From assembly GCA_023391285.1 (NCBI GenBank), contig JAEWBF010000081.1, forward strand, positions 1 to 24,687: DNA of 24,687 nucleotides, given 5' to 3'. The notes beneath the pieces are model-generated. The model was not told the DNA's origin. It made no database searches and saw nothing but the letters and a program-made list of their open reading frames with translations. The position numbers and the translations under genes were made by a program. Within the stretch, counting starts at the first letter, position 1. The number at the start of each line of letters is the position of its first letter. This stretch comes from Verrucomicrobiota bacterium (lineage in GTDB: Bacteria > Verrucomicrobiota > Verrucomicrobiia > Opitutales > Opitutaceae). Shown here one piece after another: positions 7,624 to 15,222 of this stretch.

Positions 7624-8529
7624 TTACTCGTCGCCGCCGTCTTCGTCCATGATCTTGCCGCCTTCTTCGCCGAGTTCGCCGAAGAGGCCGCCGGCGGTGC
7701 GGGTGCGGTAGCGGTTTTTTTCTAGATCCTTTTGAGCCTCGGCGGAGTAGCGGGTGAACGGGACAGCGAGGAGGCGTTCCTTGGCGATCGGTTTTTGCGT
7801 GATTTCGCAGATCCCGTAGGAGCCATCGAAGACGCGTTTGATGGCGGCGTCGATTTCGGTGAGCGCTTCCTGTTCGCTGGAGACGAGGCTCAGGGCGAAG
7901 TCGCGATCGAACGTATCGGTGCCGGCGTCGGCCATGTGCTGGCCGTAGCTGGAGAGGTCGCCGGAGTCGTCCTTGCTGGAGCGTTTGAGGGTTTCCTCGG
8001 AGTGCAGCTCGATGCCCTCGGTGAGGTGTTTGCGGAGGTCGATCAGGAGTTTGTAGTAACGCTTGAACTTCTCCGGCACTTCGCGGGTTTCCAAGTTGTG
8101 CGGAGTTTCGGCGCGCTTGGGATTGAAGCCGAGGATGTCGGCGAGCGAGGCGGCTTTGACGTGGTTGGGCTTGGCCGGTTTCTCGATGGCGAGCGCGGTC
8201 TTGGCGGCGGGCTTGACGGCCTTCGGAGCTTTTTCCTCGGAGCCGTTCTTGGCGACGACGGTCTTCGCGATGGCGCGGACCTCATCGAGGCTGAAGGCGA
8301 TGGGTTTCGTGGCGGCCTTGCGCTTGAGGATGCTGTCGCGCAGAGCGTTTTTCTTGGAGGGTTTTTCCATGGGTGGAGAGGGTTTCGCGAGTTTCGCGGG
8401 TTTGGCCGGCGGAGGGGCCGGCGGTTTTTTGGCCGCCTTCGTCTTGGTAGGCGTTGACGGCTTCTTTTTCACCAAAGGTTTTTTTGCGACACGGTGAGGC
8501 TTGGCTGGTTTTTTGTGCTGCTTGGCCAT
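7624..8529 (-). CDS. TraR/DksA-like protein with basic N-terminal tail and degenerate zinc finger
   Basis: A 301-residue protein. Residues 1-125 are Lys/Ala/Pro-rich and low in complexity, like histone H1-type tails. Residues ~152-232 are a predicted helical hairpin, and the C-terminal block YGICEITQKPIAKERLLAVPFTRYSAEAQKDLE (238-270) matches the DksA/TraR finger. Cys241 is the only cysteine in the whole protein, so no zinc can be bound by a four-cysteine site; the finger fold is probably kept by other contacts, as in several DksA-like variants. DksA proteins bind the RNA polymerase secondary channel; that role is inferred here. The gene is 25 bp after ileS and 34 bp before lspA, probably in one transcript. 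ATG 8529 is preceded by C-rich sequence and lacks a Shine-Dalgarno. Confidence 0.85.
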   Translation of the reverse strand: MAKQHKKPAKPHRVAKKPLVKKKPSTPTKTKAAKKPPAPPPAKPAKLAKPSPPMEKPSKKNALRDSILKRKAATKPIAFSLDEVRAIAKTVVAKNGSEEKAPKAVKPAAKTALAIEKPAKPNHVKAASLADILGFNPKRAETPHNLETREVPEKFKRYYKLLIDLRKHLTEGIELHSEETLKRSSKDDSGDLSSYGQHMADAGTDTFDRDFALSLVSSEQEALTEIDAAIKRVFDGSYGICEITQKPIAKERLLAVPFTRYSAEAQKDLEKNRYRTRTAGGLFGELGEEGGKIMDEDGGDE

Positions 8530-8554
8530 GGGGAGTTTTGGGGGGATTGAAAGC

Positions 8555-11428
8555 TTAGGACTTCAAGGCTTCGGCGCAACGCGGGCAGATGTTTCCGAGC
8601 GGATTCGGTTCGAGCACCGGAACCCACCGCCAGCAGCGTGGGCAGCGTTCGTGACCGAGCTCGCTGCAAGGACGAATGCTCGCGTCGAGCGGGACTCCCA
8701 TGACAGGCGCGAGAGTGACATGGGAAACGATGAAGAGTTCGGGCAGAAAATCCCGATGCTTTTCCAGTGGGCCAAACGTGGGGTCGTCGGGCGCGGCGGT
8801 GAGCGTGACGGCGGCGTCGAGCGATTTGCCGAGTTTGCCGGCCGCGCGCTGGGGCTCGATGGCTTCGTTGACGAGCGTGCGGGTTTTCAGGAGCACGGCG
8901 AAGTCGGCTTCGAGTTGGGGATTCGTCCACTCGGCGGGCGCGACGGGCCAGTCCTGGAGATGGATGGAGTCGTCGGAGTATTCCTTGTTCGCGGTGGCGT
9001 AAGACCACGCTTCGTCGCTGGTGAAGGTGAGGATGGGCGCGAGGAGACGGACGAGGGTGCGGAAGATGTGATGGATGGCGGTCTGCGAGGAGCGACGAAG
9101 CGGCGAGTGGGTGCCGAGCGTGTAGAGCCGGTCCTTGAGGATGTCGTGATACGTCGCGGAAAGCGTGACGGAGCAGAACTGATTGCAGAGCTGGTAAACG
9201 CGGTGGAACTCGTAGTTCTCGTAGGCGGCGGTGCACTGCTCGATGAGCGCAGCGGTTTGGTGCAGCGCCCAGCGGTCGAGCGTATCCATTTTTTCGATCG
9301 CAACGGCGTCGCGGGACGCGTCGAAATCGAACAGGTTGGAGAGCTGATAGCGGAACGTGTTTCGGATCAGCCGGTAGGTTTCGCCGATGTGCGAGAGGAT
9401 TTCCTTGGAGATCGGGATATCGTTGCGGAAATCTTGCGAGGCGATCCAGAGGCGGATGACGTCGGCGCCGTAGTCGGCGACGTAGGCGTCGCTGGTTTGC
9501 GGTTTTTCGTAGGTGGAGCTCTTGGAGATCTTGTTGCGCTCTTGGTCGACGATGAAGCCGTGCGTGAGGACGGATTTGTAGGGAGCGGCGTCGAAGGCGA
9601 TGATGCTGGTCCAGAGCGAGGATTGAAACCAGCCGCGGTGTTGGTCGCTGCCCTCGAGGTAGAGGTCGGCGGGCCAGCGGGTGGAGCCTTGTTCGTTTTT
9701 CAGGACGGCGGCGTGCGACGAGCCGGAGTCGATCCAGACATCGAGGGTGTCGCGGCCGCAGGTGAGTTCGGCGGGCGCGGGCCAGCCGGCGGGAAGAGTG
9801 ACGCCGTCGAGGATTTCGGCGGGAGCGGCGTCATACCAGAAGTTGGTGCCGCGGGTGGCGATCTTGTCGGCGACGGCGCGGGCGACGTGGGCGTCGAGAT
9901 AAGCGTTTTTCTTCGCGTCGTAGAACGCGGGGATCGGGACGCCCCAAGAGCGCTGGCGGCTGATGCACCAATCGGGGCGCGATTCGAGCGCGCCGCGGAT
10001 GCGGGCTTCGCCCCAAGCGGGGATGAAGGAGATGGAGGGGAGGCTGCCGAGCGCTGACGCTCTCGGAGTTGAGGGTTGAGAGTTGAGAGTTGAGAGGGAA
10101 GAAGTCCGGTCGAGGCCGACGAACCATTGGTCGACGGCGCGGAAGATGATGGGGGTTTTCGAGCGCCAGCAGTGCGGGTAGCTGTGGGTGTAGCGCTGTT
10201 TCGCGAGGAGCGCGCTGGCGGCGTCGAGTTTCTTCAGGACGGCGATGTTGGCCGGCGACGTGCGTTTGGCGGCGAGGTCTTCGACGGATTCGAGTGTGGT
10301 GAGACCGACGAGGTCGGCGGGGAGTTTGCCGTCGTCGACGTATTTACCGTCGTCGCCAACCGGGCAGTAGATTTCGAGATTGTATTTGAGGCCGGTGAGA
10401 TAGTCCTCGGAGCCGTGGCCGGGGGCGGTGTGGACGCAGCCGGTGCCGCTCTCGGTCGTGACGTAGTCGGCGAGGACGACGGGCGAGGCGCGGTCGATGA
10501 ACGGGTGGCGAGGGGCGAGGTTTTCGAGGGATTGGCCGGAGACGGATTGGACGACGGCGGGCGCGGGATCGATTTTCGCGGCGGCGGCGACTTGGGGAAG
10601 AAGGGCTTGCGCGACGATGATGCGCTCGGCGCCGAGATCGGCGACGGCGTATTCGACTTCCGGATGCACGGCGATCGCGAGATTCGCGGGGATCGTCCAC
10701 GGCGTGGTCGTCCAGATGACGACGAAGAGCGGTTTGTCGGAAGGGAGATTGAACTTCTTTGCTTCGTCGGTGGGGACGGCGAATTTCACCCAGATCGACG
10801 GACTCACGTGGTCCTTGTATTCGATTTCGGCTTCGGCGAGCGCGGTTTCGAACGGGATGGACCAGTAAACGGGCTTCTTGCTGCGGTAAACGAGGCCCTT
10901 TTCGACGAAGGCAGCGAAGGTGCGGAGAATGTCGGCTTCGTAGGCGGGCGCCTTGGTTTTGTATTCGTTTTTCCAATCCGCGAGGACGCCGATGCGTTTG
11001 AACTGCGCGGTTTGTTTGGTGATCCAGGATTCGGCGAAGGCGTCGCAGCGGGCCCGGAGCTGCGCGGTGGTGAGGTTGAGTTTCTGCTCCTGGATTTCGC
11101 GGGAGACTTTTTGTTCGATGGGCAGGCCATGGCAGTCCCAGCCGGGGACGTAGGGCGTGCGGAAGCCGCGCATCGACTTATAACGAAGGATGAGGTCCTT
11201 CAGTGTCTTATTGAGCGCGGTGCCGATGTGGACATCGCCATTGGTGAACGGCGGGCCGTCGTGCAGGACGAACGTGTGCGGCGAGGCGGCGTTTTTGCGC
11301 TGGATGGCTTCGTAGAGGCCGATCTTTTCCCAATGGGCGACGCGGCCCGGTTCGCGTTGCGCGAGTCCGGCCCGCATCGGGAAATCGGTTTTGGGAAGCT
11401 GCAGCGTGTTTTTCAGGTCCTGGGCCAT
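8555..11428 (-). CDS. ileS: Isoleucyl-tRNA synthetase
   Basis: Class I synthetase of 957 residues charging tRNA-Ile. The first signature is HIGT (67-70) in GPPFTNGDVHIGTALNK, with Thr where most enzymes have His. The second is KISKS (633-637), a KMSKS variant. The editing (CP1) domain lies between, and the C-terminal zinc-binding end has CPRCW and CPRC motifs. Residues 442-455 (TSSLSTLNSQPSTP) form an extra loop coded by four GTTGAGA heptamers, between AVDQWFVGLDR and the conserved FIPAWGEARI segment. The start is ATG 11428 (MAQDLKNTLQLPKTDFPMRA), the usual IleS N terminus; the longer open frame upstream only translates three 39-bp repeats. Followed closely by the DksA-like gene and lspA. Confidence 0.97.
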   Translation of the reverse strand: MAQDLKNTLQLPKTDFPMRAGLAQREPGRVAHWEKIGLYEAIQRKNAASPHTFVLHDGPPFTNGDVHIGTALNKTLKDLILRYKSMRGFRTPYVPGWDCHGLPIEQKVSREIQEQKLNLTTAQLRARCDAFAESWITKQTAQFKRIGVLADWKNEYKTKAPAYEADILRTFAAFVEKGLVYRSKKPVYWSIPFETALAEAEIEYKDHVSPSIWVKFAVPTDEAKKFNLPSDKPLFVVIWTTTPWTIPANLAIAVHPEVEYAVADLGAERIIVAQALLPQVAAAAKIDPAPAVVQSVSGQSLENLAPRHPFIDRASPVVLADYVTTESGTGCVHTAPGHGSEDYLTGLKYNLEIYCPVGDDGKYVDDGKLPADLVGLTTLESVEDLAAKRTSPANIAVLKKLDAASALLAKQRYTHSYPHCWRSKTPIIFRAVDQWFVGLDRTSSLSTLNSQPSTPRASALGSLPSISFIPAWGEARIRGALESRPDWCISRQRSWGVPIPAFYDAKKNAYLDAHVARAVADKIATRGTNFWYDAAPAEILDGVTLPAGWPAPAELTCGRDTLDVWIDSGSSHAAVLKNEQGSTRWPADLYLEGSDQHRGWFQSSLWTSIIAFDAAPYKSVLTHGFIVDQERNKISKSSTYEKPQTSDAYVADYGADVIRLWIASQDFRNDIPISKEILSHIGETYRLIRNTFRYQLSNLFDFDASRDAVAIEKMDTLDRWALHQTAALIEQCTAAYENYEFHRVYQLCNQFCSVTLSATYHDILKDRLYTLGTHSPLRRSSQTAIHHIFRTLVRLLAPILTFTSDEAWSYATANKEYSDDSIHLQDWPVAPAEWTNPQLEADFAVLLKTRTLVNEAIEPQRAAGKLGKSLDAAVTLTAAPDDPTFGPLEKHRDFLPELFIVSHVTLAPVMGVPLDASIRPCSELGHERCPRCWRWVPVLEPNPLGNICPRCAEALKS
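10068..10095. repeat. Tandem GTTGAGA heptamers inside ileS
   Basis: Four consecutive heptamers: GTTGAGG, then three copies of GTTGAGA. On the minus strand they encode part of a Ser/Thr/Leu/Asn-rich loop (residues 445-454 of IleS). Reading frame is preserved. Confidence 0.8.
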
Positions 11429-11496
11429 GCCGAGAAAAGTGCGCGAGGGTAGGCCGGGGGGGAGGCGAGTCAAGGGTTGGGGGCGGAGGCGGAACG

Positions 11497-11613
11497 CGAA
11501 AAGCTCACGCTTTCCGCTACGAGGAGGCGGACGGACGAAAAGCTCATGCTTTCCGCTACGGGGAGGGGGAAGGACGAAAAGCTCACGCTTTCCGCTACGA
11601 GGAGGCGGAGGTG
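11497..11613 (-). repeat. Three tandem 39-bp repeats with REP-like hairpins
   Basis: Units begin at 11497, 11536 and 11575, an exact 39-bp period. Each begins CGAAAAGCTCA(C/T)GCTTTC and continues with CGCTACG and a GGAGG-rich tail. On the minus strand every unit reads GTAG, CGGAAAGC, a 4-nt loop, GCTTTTCG: an 8-bp stem with one G-U pair and a GTAG foot. Unit 3 overlaps the end of hemG and supplies its TAG stop. The array lies in the spacer before ileS. Confidence 0.85.
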
Positions 11614-12971
11614 CGGGTGGCGAGGGATTCGCCGGCGGCGATGCAAGCGGGGAGCGAGACGCCGTCGCGCGCCTGGCCACCGAGGAAGAGGCCGCGGTGA
11701 GTGCGTTCGAGGTTCGCGATCGCGGCGAGGTGTTGTTCGTGGCCGAGGTTGTATTGCGGGATCGCTCGCGGCCAGAAGGCATGGTGTTGAAAGACAGGTT
11801 CGCCGGTGACGTCGAGCAGGTCGGCCAAGTCGGGACGGATGCGGGCGAGGAGTTGGTCGGGAGGAAGCGCGGCGAGTTCGGGCTGGCGCGTGCCGCCGAC
11901 GAGGACGGTGAGGGCGACGTGATCGTCGGGGGCGCGGTGAGGAAACAGCGTGGAGGAAAAGAGCACGCCGAGAATCGAGCGGTTTTCGACGGCGGGGACG
12001 AGCAGGCCGAAGCCGTCGAGCGGATGCGCGATTTGGTTGCGACGAAAGCCGAGGAAGAGGGAGGCGAGGGGCGGGTGTTCGATCGAGGCGAGACCGGCGA
12101 GCGGGCGTTCGCCCAGGGCGCCGATGCGAAGCTGAGCGAGCGCGGGGGCGGGCAGCGCGACGACGATGGCGTCGAAGGATTGCGTGTGCGTGCCGGCGGT
12201 GTCGTGCCAAATGACGCTCCATTTGTCGCCGGGGACGATGGCGTCGAGCTGGGCGTTGAAGGTGAGCGAAGCGGGCGGGAGTCCGGCGGCGAGCGTGTCG
12301 GGAAGCGTTTGCAGGCCGTCGCGAAAGGAGAAGATGGACGGGAGCGATTCGCCGCGAGCGCGGCGGGATTTGCCGGCGGCGAGTTGGGCGCGGAGGAGGG
12401 AGCCGTGCCGACGTTCGGCTTCCCAGAGTTTGGGGAAGGCGTGGCGGGCGGAGAGTTTTTGCGGGTTGCCGGCGTAAATGCCCGTGACGATGGGGTTCAG
12501 CGCGTAGTCGACGATTTCGCGATTGAAGTGCGCGGAGATAAAATCCGAGAGGCTGAGATCGGTGGTGCGAACGCGAGGCCGGAAGAGAAATTCGCGGAGG
12601 ATGGCGAGTTTCGCGAAAGGCGAAAGGAAGGGCGACGTGAGAAGTGCAGGAGGGGAGAGCGGGATGGGAAGAGGCTGGCCACGGCGGACGATGTAACGTT
12701 TTCTCGCTGCGGGGTTGGCGGTGACGAGGGCGGAGTCGAGGGCGAGTTCGCGGATGAGGCGGTCGACGGCGGGTTCGCCGGAGAGGAGGGAATTGGGGCC
12801 GGATTCGACGAGCCAGTCGCCGGTGCGTTCGGAGCGGATGACGCCGCCGGCGCGGGCCGAGGATTCGAATACGCGAATGCCATGGCCGAGCGTGTGGAGG
12901 CGATGGGCGGCGGTGAGGCCGGTGATGCCGGCGCCGAGGATGGCGATGGATTTTTTGGCGGCGGTGGCCAA
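11595..12971 (-). CDS. hemG: Protoporphyrinogen oxidase (FAD, HemG/HemY type)
   Basis: A 458-residue flavoenzyme that oxidises protoporphyrinogen IX to protoporphyrin IX, the penultimate step of heme synthesis. The FAD-binding GAGITG (13-18) follows MATAAKKSIAIL, and FESSARAGGVIRSER, LVESGPNSLL and the C-terminal GLFLGGQARDGVSLPACIAAGES are typical of the oxygen-dependent family (called hemY in Bacillus, hemG in many annotations). The predicted start is TTG 12971; no ATG or GTG lies in a suitable position and there is no Shine-Dalgarno. The last codons and stop lie within the third 39-bp repeat, so the repeat has become the 3' end of the gene. It is downstream of hemE and hemF in the same direction. 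Confidence 0.93.
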   Translation of the reverse strand: MATAAKKSIAILGAGITGLTAAHRLHTLGHGIRVFESSARAGGVIRSERTGDWLVESGPNSLLSGEPAVDRLIRELALDSALVTANPAARKRYIVRRGQPLPIPLSPPALLTSPFLSPFAKLAILREFLFRPRVRTTDLSLSDFISAHFNREIVDYALNPIVTGIYAGNPQKLSARHAFPKLWEAERRHGSLLRAQLAAGKSRRARGESLPSIFSFRDGLQTLPDTLAAGLPPASLTFNAQLDAIVPGDKWSVIWHDTAGTHTQSFDAIVVALPAPALAQLRIGALGERPLAGLASIEHPPLASLFLGFRRNQIAHPLDGFGLLVPAVENRSILGVLFSSTLFPHRAPDDHVALTVLVGGTRQPELAALPPDQLLARIRPDLADLLDVTGEPVFQHHAFWPRAIPQYNLGHEQHLAAIANLERTHRGLFLGGQARDGVSLPACIAAGESLATRTSASS

Positions 12972-12988
12972 GGGGGAGCGGACGTCAA

Positions 12989-13021
12989 AATGGATTCTTC
13001 GCTTCGCTCAGAATGACAAAG
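12989..13021. repeat. GGATTCTTCGCTTCGCTCAG word repeat
   Basis: The spacer between hemE and hemG holds GGATTCTTCGCTTCGCTCAG followed by AATGACAAAG. The inverse strand begins TTTGTCATTCTGAGCGAAG. I recall closely similar intergenic words from many unrelated bacterial genomes. Internal pairing ATTCT/AGAAT with an inner CG-rich part gives a weak hairpin. Confidence 0.55.
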
Positions 13022-13033
13022 GAAGGAGGGAGA

Positions 13034-14062
13034 TTACTTCCATGACGTGACGGTGGAGACGAGGGATTCGACGCACTCGATTTTGGCGGTGGGCAGGATG
13101 CCGTGACCGAGATTGAAGATATGTCCGGGTTGGCCGCGCATGGAGCCGAGGAGACGGGTAGTGGCGGTGCGAACGATGTCGGGGGTGGTGTTGAGGAGGA
13201 CGGGGTCGAGGTTGCCCTGCACGGCGACGTTGGACGGCAGGGCTCGGCGGAGGACGGAAAGTTCGGTTGTCCAGTCGACGCTGAGGACGCGGATGCCGGA
13301 GCTGGCTTGCGCGGCGTGGTGCGGAGCGGTGCCTTTGGCGTAGAGGATGATGGGGAAGCTGGGCGGAAGGGCGGCGACGATCTGGCGTATCCATTTCAAG
13401 GATGCGGCCTCGTAATCTTGTCCGGCGATGATGCCGCCCCAGGAATCGAAGATCTGGATGGCGTCGGCGCCGGCGCGAATCTGCATCTGAAAATAGGCGA
13501 TGAGCGCGGCAGTGAGTTTTTCGAGGAGAGCGTCGAAGGTGGCGCGATCCGTGTAGAAGAGGAGTTTGATACGCTCGAAATCGTCGGAGCTGCCGCCTTC
13601 CACCATGTAGGTGGCGAGCGTCCACGGGGAACCGCCGAAACCGAGGAGGGCTTTTTGGCCGGCGAGTTCTTTTTTGAGGAGGGTGAGGGCGTCGGCGACG
13701 TAGCGGAGACGGTCGGGGACCGCGTCGGTGGAAGCGAGGGCGTCGACCTGGGCGCGGGTTTCGAGGCGGAAGTCCATCGCGATGCCGCCTTCGTCGCGGA
13801 AACGGTAGGCTTGGCCGAGCGCTTCGGGGATGACGAGGATGTCGGAGAACAGGATGGCGGCGTCGAGCGCGAAGCGGCGCAGCGGTTGGAGTGTGACCTC
13901 GGTGGCGACCGCGGGTGTGCGCACCATTTCGAGGAAGGAAGATTTGGCTTTGAGCGCGCGGTATTCGGGGAGGTAGCGGCCGGCCTGGCGCATGATCCAG
14001 AGCGGGGGGCGGTCGAGCGGTTGGCAGGCGCAGGCGGCGAGGAAGCGGTCGCGGCTATTCAT
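13034..14062 (-). CDS. hemE: Uroporphyrinogen decarboxylase
   Basis: Converts uroporphyrinogen III to coproporphyrinogen III by removing four carboxyl groups; cytosolic, cofactor-free, 342 residues (normal length). The substrate-binding signature MRQAGRYLPEYR is at 24-35, and LDAAILFSDIL contains the catalytic Asp74. The closing FNLGHGILP is the second family signature. ATG 14062 (MNSRDRFLAAC) is chosen; a longer in-frame start 21 bases upstream would translate the CACGAAT repeat (MSIRGSN). No Shine-Dalgarno. It lies 81 bp after hemF and 62 bp before hemG, with a different short repeat in each spacer. The order hemF, hemE, hemG puts consecutive steps of the pathway together. Confidence 0.97.
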   Translation of the reverse strand: MNSRDRFLAACACQPLDRPPLWIMRQAGRYLPEYRALKAKSSFLEMVRTPAVATEVTLQPLRRFALDAAILFSDILVIPEALGQAYRFRDEGGIAMDFRLETRAQVDALASTDAVPDRLRYVADALTLLKKELAGQKALLGFGGSPWTLATYMVEGGSSDDFERIKLLFYTDRATFDALLEKLTAALIAYFQMQIRAGADAIQIFDSWGGIIAGQDYEAASLKWIRQIVAALPPSFPIILYAKGTAPHHAAQASSGIRVLSVDWTTELSVLRRALPSNVAVQGNLDPVLLNTTPDIVRTATTRLLGSMRGQPGHIFNLGHGILPTAKIECVESLVSTVTSWK

Positions 14063-14068
14063 GTTTGA

Positions 14069-14099
14069 ACCACGAATGGACACGAATTCACACGAATGG
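14069..14099. repeat. CACGAAT word repeat upstream of hemE
   Basis: The plus strand reads ACCACGAATGGACACGAATT then CACACGAATGGG, three copies of CACGAAT at 12-14 nt spacing. It fills the hemF-hemE spacer just upstream of the hemE start. Similar ATTCGTGTCCATTCGTGG words are, from memory, widespread in Verrucomicrobiota and Planctomycetota spacers. Confidence 0.65.
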
Positions 14100-14143
14100 G
14101 GAAGGGCCTTGTGCGTTTTGCGCGAGGTGGAGAGGAGAAGGCG

Positions 14144-15088
14144 TCACGGCGCAAGCCAGTCGCGTGGTTTGAGGAAGATCTCGTAGAGGCGGGATTCGGG
14201 GGAGTTGGGGGCGGGATGCCAGTCGTAGTCCCAGCGGACGAGCGGAGGGAGGGACATGAGAATGGATTCGGTGCGACCGCCGGATTGGAGGCCGAAGAGT
14301 GTGCCGCGGTCCCAGACGAGGTTGAATTCGACGTAGCGGCCGCGCCGATACAGTTGAAATTGGCGTTCGCGGTCGGTGAAAGACGTGTTTTTGCGGCGAG
14401 CGACGATGGGACGATAGGCGGGGAGGAAGGCGTCGCCGACGGCGCGGACGAGAGCGAAAGAGTTTTCGAAACCGAGTTCGTTGAAATCGTCGAAGAACAG
14501 GCCGCCGATGCCGCGGGGTTCGTTGCGGTGCTTGAGGAAAAAGTAGTCGTCGCAGTTCTTCTTGAAGCGCGGGTAGAGCGTTTCGCCGAAGGGAGAGACG
14601 GCGTCGCGCGCGATGCGATGCCAATGGATGGCGTCGTCTTCGAAACCGTAGTAAGGGGTGAGGTCGAAGCCGCCGCCGAACCACCAAATCGGAGTTTCGA
14701 TTTTCGATTTTGGATTTTCGATTGAGGAAGCGGCGGCGTGGAAGAAGCGGACGTTGGCGTGGGACGTTGGGGCGTAGGGATTGCGTGGGTGGAGGACGAG
14801 GGAGACGCCAAGGGCTTCCCACGGGCGGCCGGCGAGTTCGGGGCGGTGGGCGGTGGCGGAGGGTGGGAGTTGCGTGCCGCGGACGTGCGAGAAGGCGACG
14901 CCGGCTTTTTCGAAGACTGCGCCTTCGGAGAGAATACGGGTGCGGCCGCCGCCGGATTGATCTGGGCGTGTCCAGGTGTCTTCGTGGAAGCGGGAGCCGC
15001 CGTCTTCGAGTTCGAGGGCGGAGCAGATGGAATCCTGCAGCGCGAGGAAGTAGGAGCGGACGGCGGAAATGTCGGGTGAGGACGACAT
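14144..15088 (-). CDS. hemF: Oxygen-dependent coproporphyrinogen III oxidase
   Basis: Oxidatively decarboxylates coproporphyrinogen III to protoporphyrinogen IX using O2; 314 residues. The conserved NPYAPTSHANVRFF (103-116), WWFGGGFDLTPYYGFEDDAIHWH (135-157) and the YVEFNLVWDRGTLFGLQSGGRTESILMSLPP block near the C terminus are intact. Between the first two motifs, residues 122-131 (SIENPKSKIE) are encoded by a TCGATTTT-type repeat in a position where other HemF proteins have a short variable loop. ATG 15088 (MSSSPDISAVRSYFLALQD) is preferred; an in-frame ATG at 15163 would begin inside the palindrome and translate a polypyrimidine leader. Divergent from the membrane-protein gene at 15266; first gene of the hemF-hemE-hemG block. 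Confidence 0.96.
   Translation of the reverse strand: MSSSPDISAVRSYFLALQDSICSALELEDGGSRFHEDTWTRPDQSGGGRTRILSEGAVFEKAGVAFSHVRGTQLPPSATAHRPELAGRPWEALGVSLVLHPRNPYAPTSHANVRFFHAAASSIENPKSKIETPIWWFGGGFDLTPYYGFEDDAIHWHRIARDAVSPFGETLYPRFKKNCDDYFFLKHRNEPRGIGGLFFDDFNELGFENSFALVRAVGDAFLPAYRPIVARRKNTSFTDRERQFQLYRRGRYVEFNLVWDRGTLFGLQSGGRTESILMSLPPLVRWDYDWHPAPNSPESRLYEIFLKPRDWLAP
14694..14724. repeat. TCGATTTT word repeat inside hemF
   Basis: GTTTCGATTTTCGATTTTGG is followed by ATTTTCGATTG. On the minus strand it encodes residues 122-131 of HemF in frame. It is the same word as at the lspA 5' end (7505-7545). Confidence 0.75.
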
Positions 15089-15150
15089 GCGAATGGAGAG
15101 AGAGGAGAACGAGAAAGAGAAGGAGAACGAGGATGATTTTGGGGCCGGAG

Positions 15151-15175
15151 AAGTGTCATACATTATATGACACTT
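15151..15175. promoter_or_regulatory. Perfect palindromic operator between hemF and 15266 gene
   Basis: AAGTGTCATA (15151-15160) and TATGACACTT (15166-15175) are perfect 10-bp inverted arms around CATTA. It is AT-rich in a GC-rich genome. On the minus strand it contains TATAAT (15167-15162), a consensus -10 box for hemF, though no -35 box is recognisable at the right spacing. Overlap of operator and -10 fits repression. The leader from here to the hemF ATG is a nearly continuous polypyrimidine tract on the sense strand. The binding protein is not identified. Confidence 0.65.
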
Positions 15176-15222
15176 TGCGGAGGAGGGTGGTTGACGGGTT
15201 TGTTAGAGTTCGCGTTGGACAG

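Noticed and set aside
8501..10057. 518-residue plus-strand open frame antisense to ileS
   Set aside because: Gly/Arg/Val/Glu-rich shadow of a high-GC gene; no family features. The same applies to the long antisense frames at 11391-13016, 16590-17999, 22978-24666 and 700-2937.
11429..11594. T-box leader for ileS
   Set aside because: The spacer is only 166 bp, largely repeat, with no T-box core sequence or terminator.
11497..11613. CRISPR array
   Set aside because: The 39-bp units are contiguous with no spacers and no cas genes are present.
11429..11782. N-terminal extension of IleS by 118 residues
   Set aside because: It translates the three 39-bp repeats and the end of hemG in another frame; IleS homology starts at ATG 11428.
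15089..15163. Earlier HemF start at 15163
   Set aside because: It would begin inside the palindrome and translate a polypyrimidine leader (FSFSFSFSS) not found in the family.
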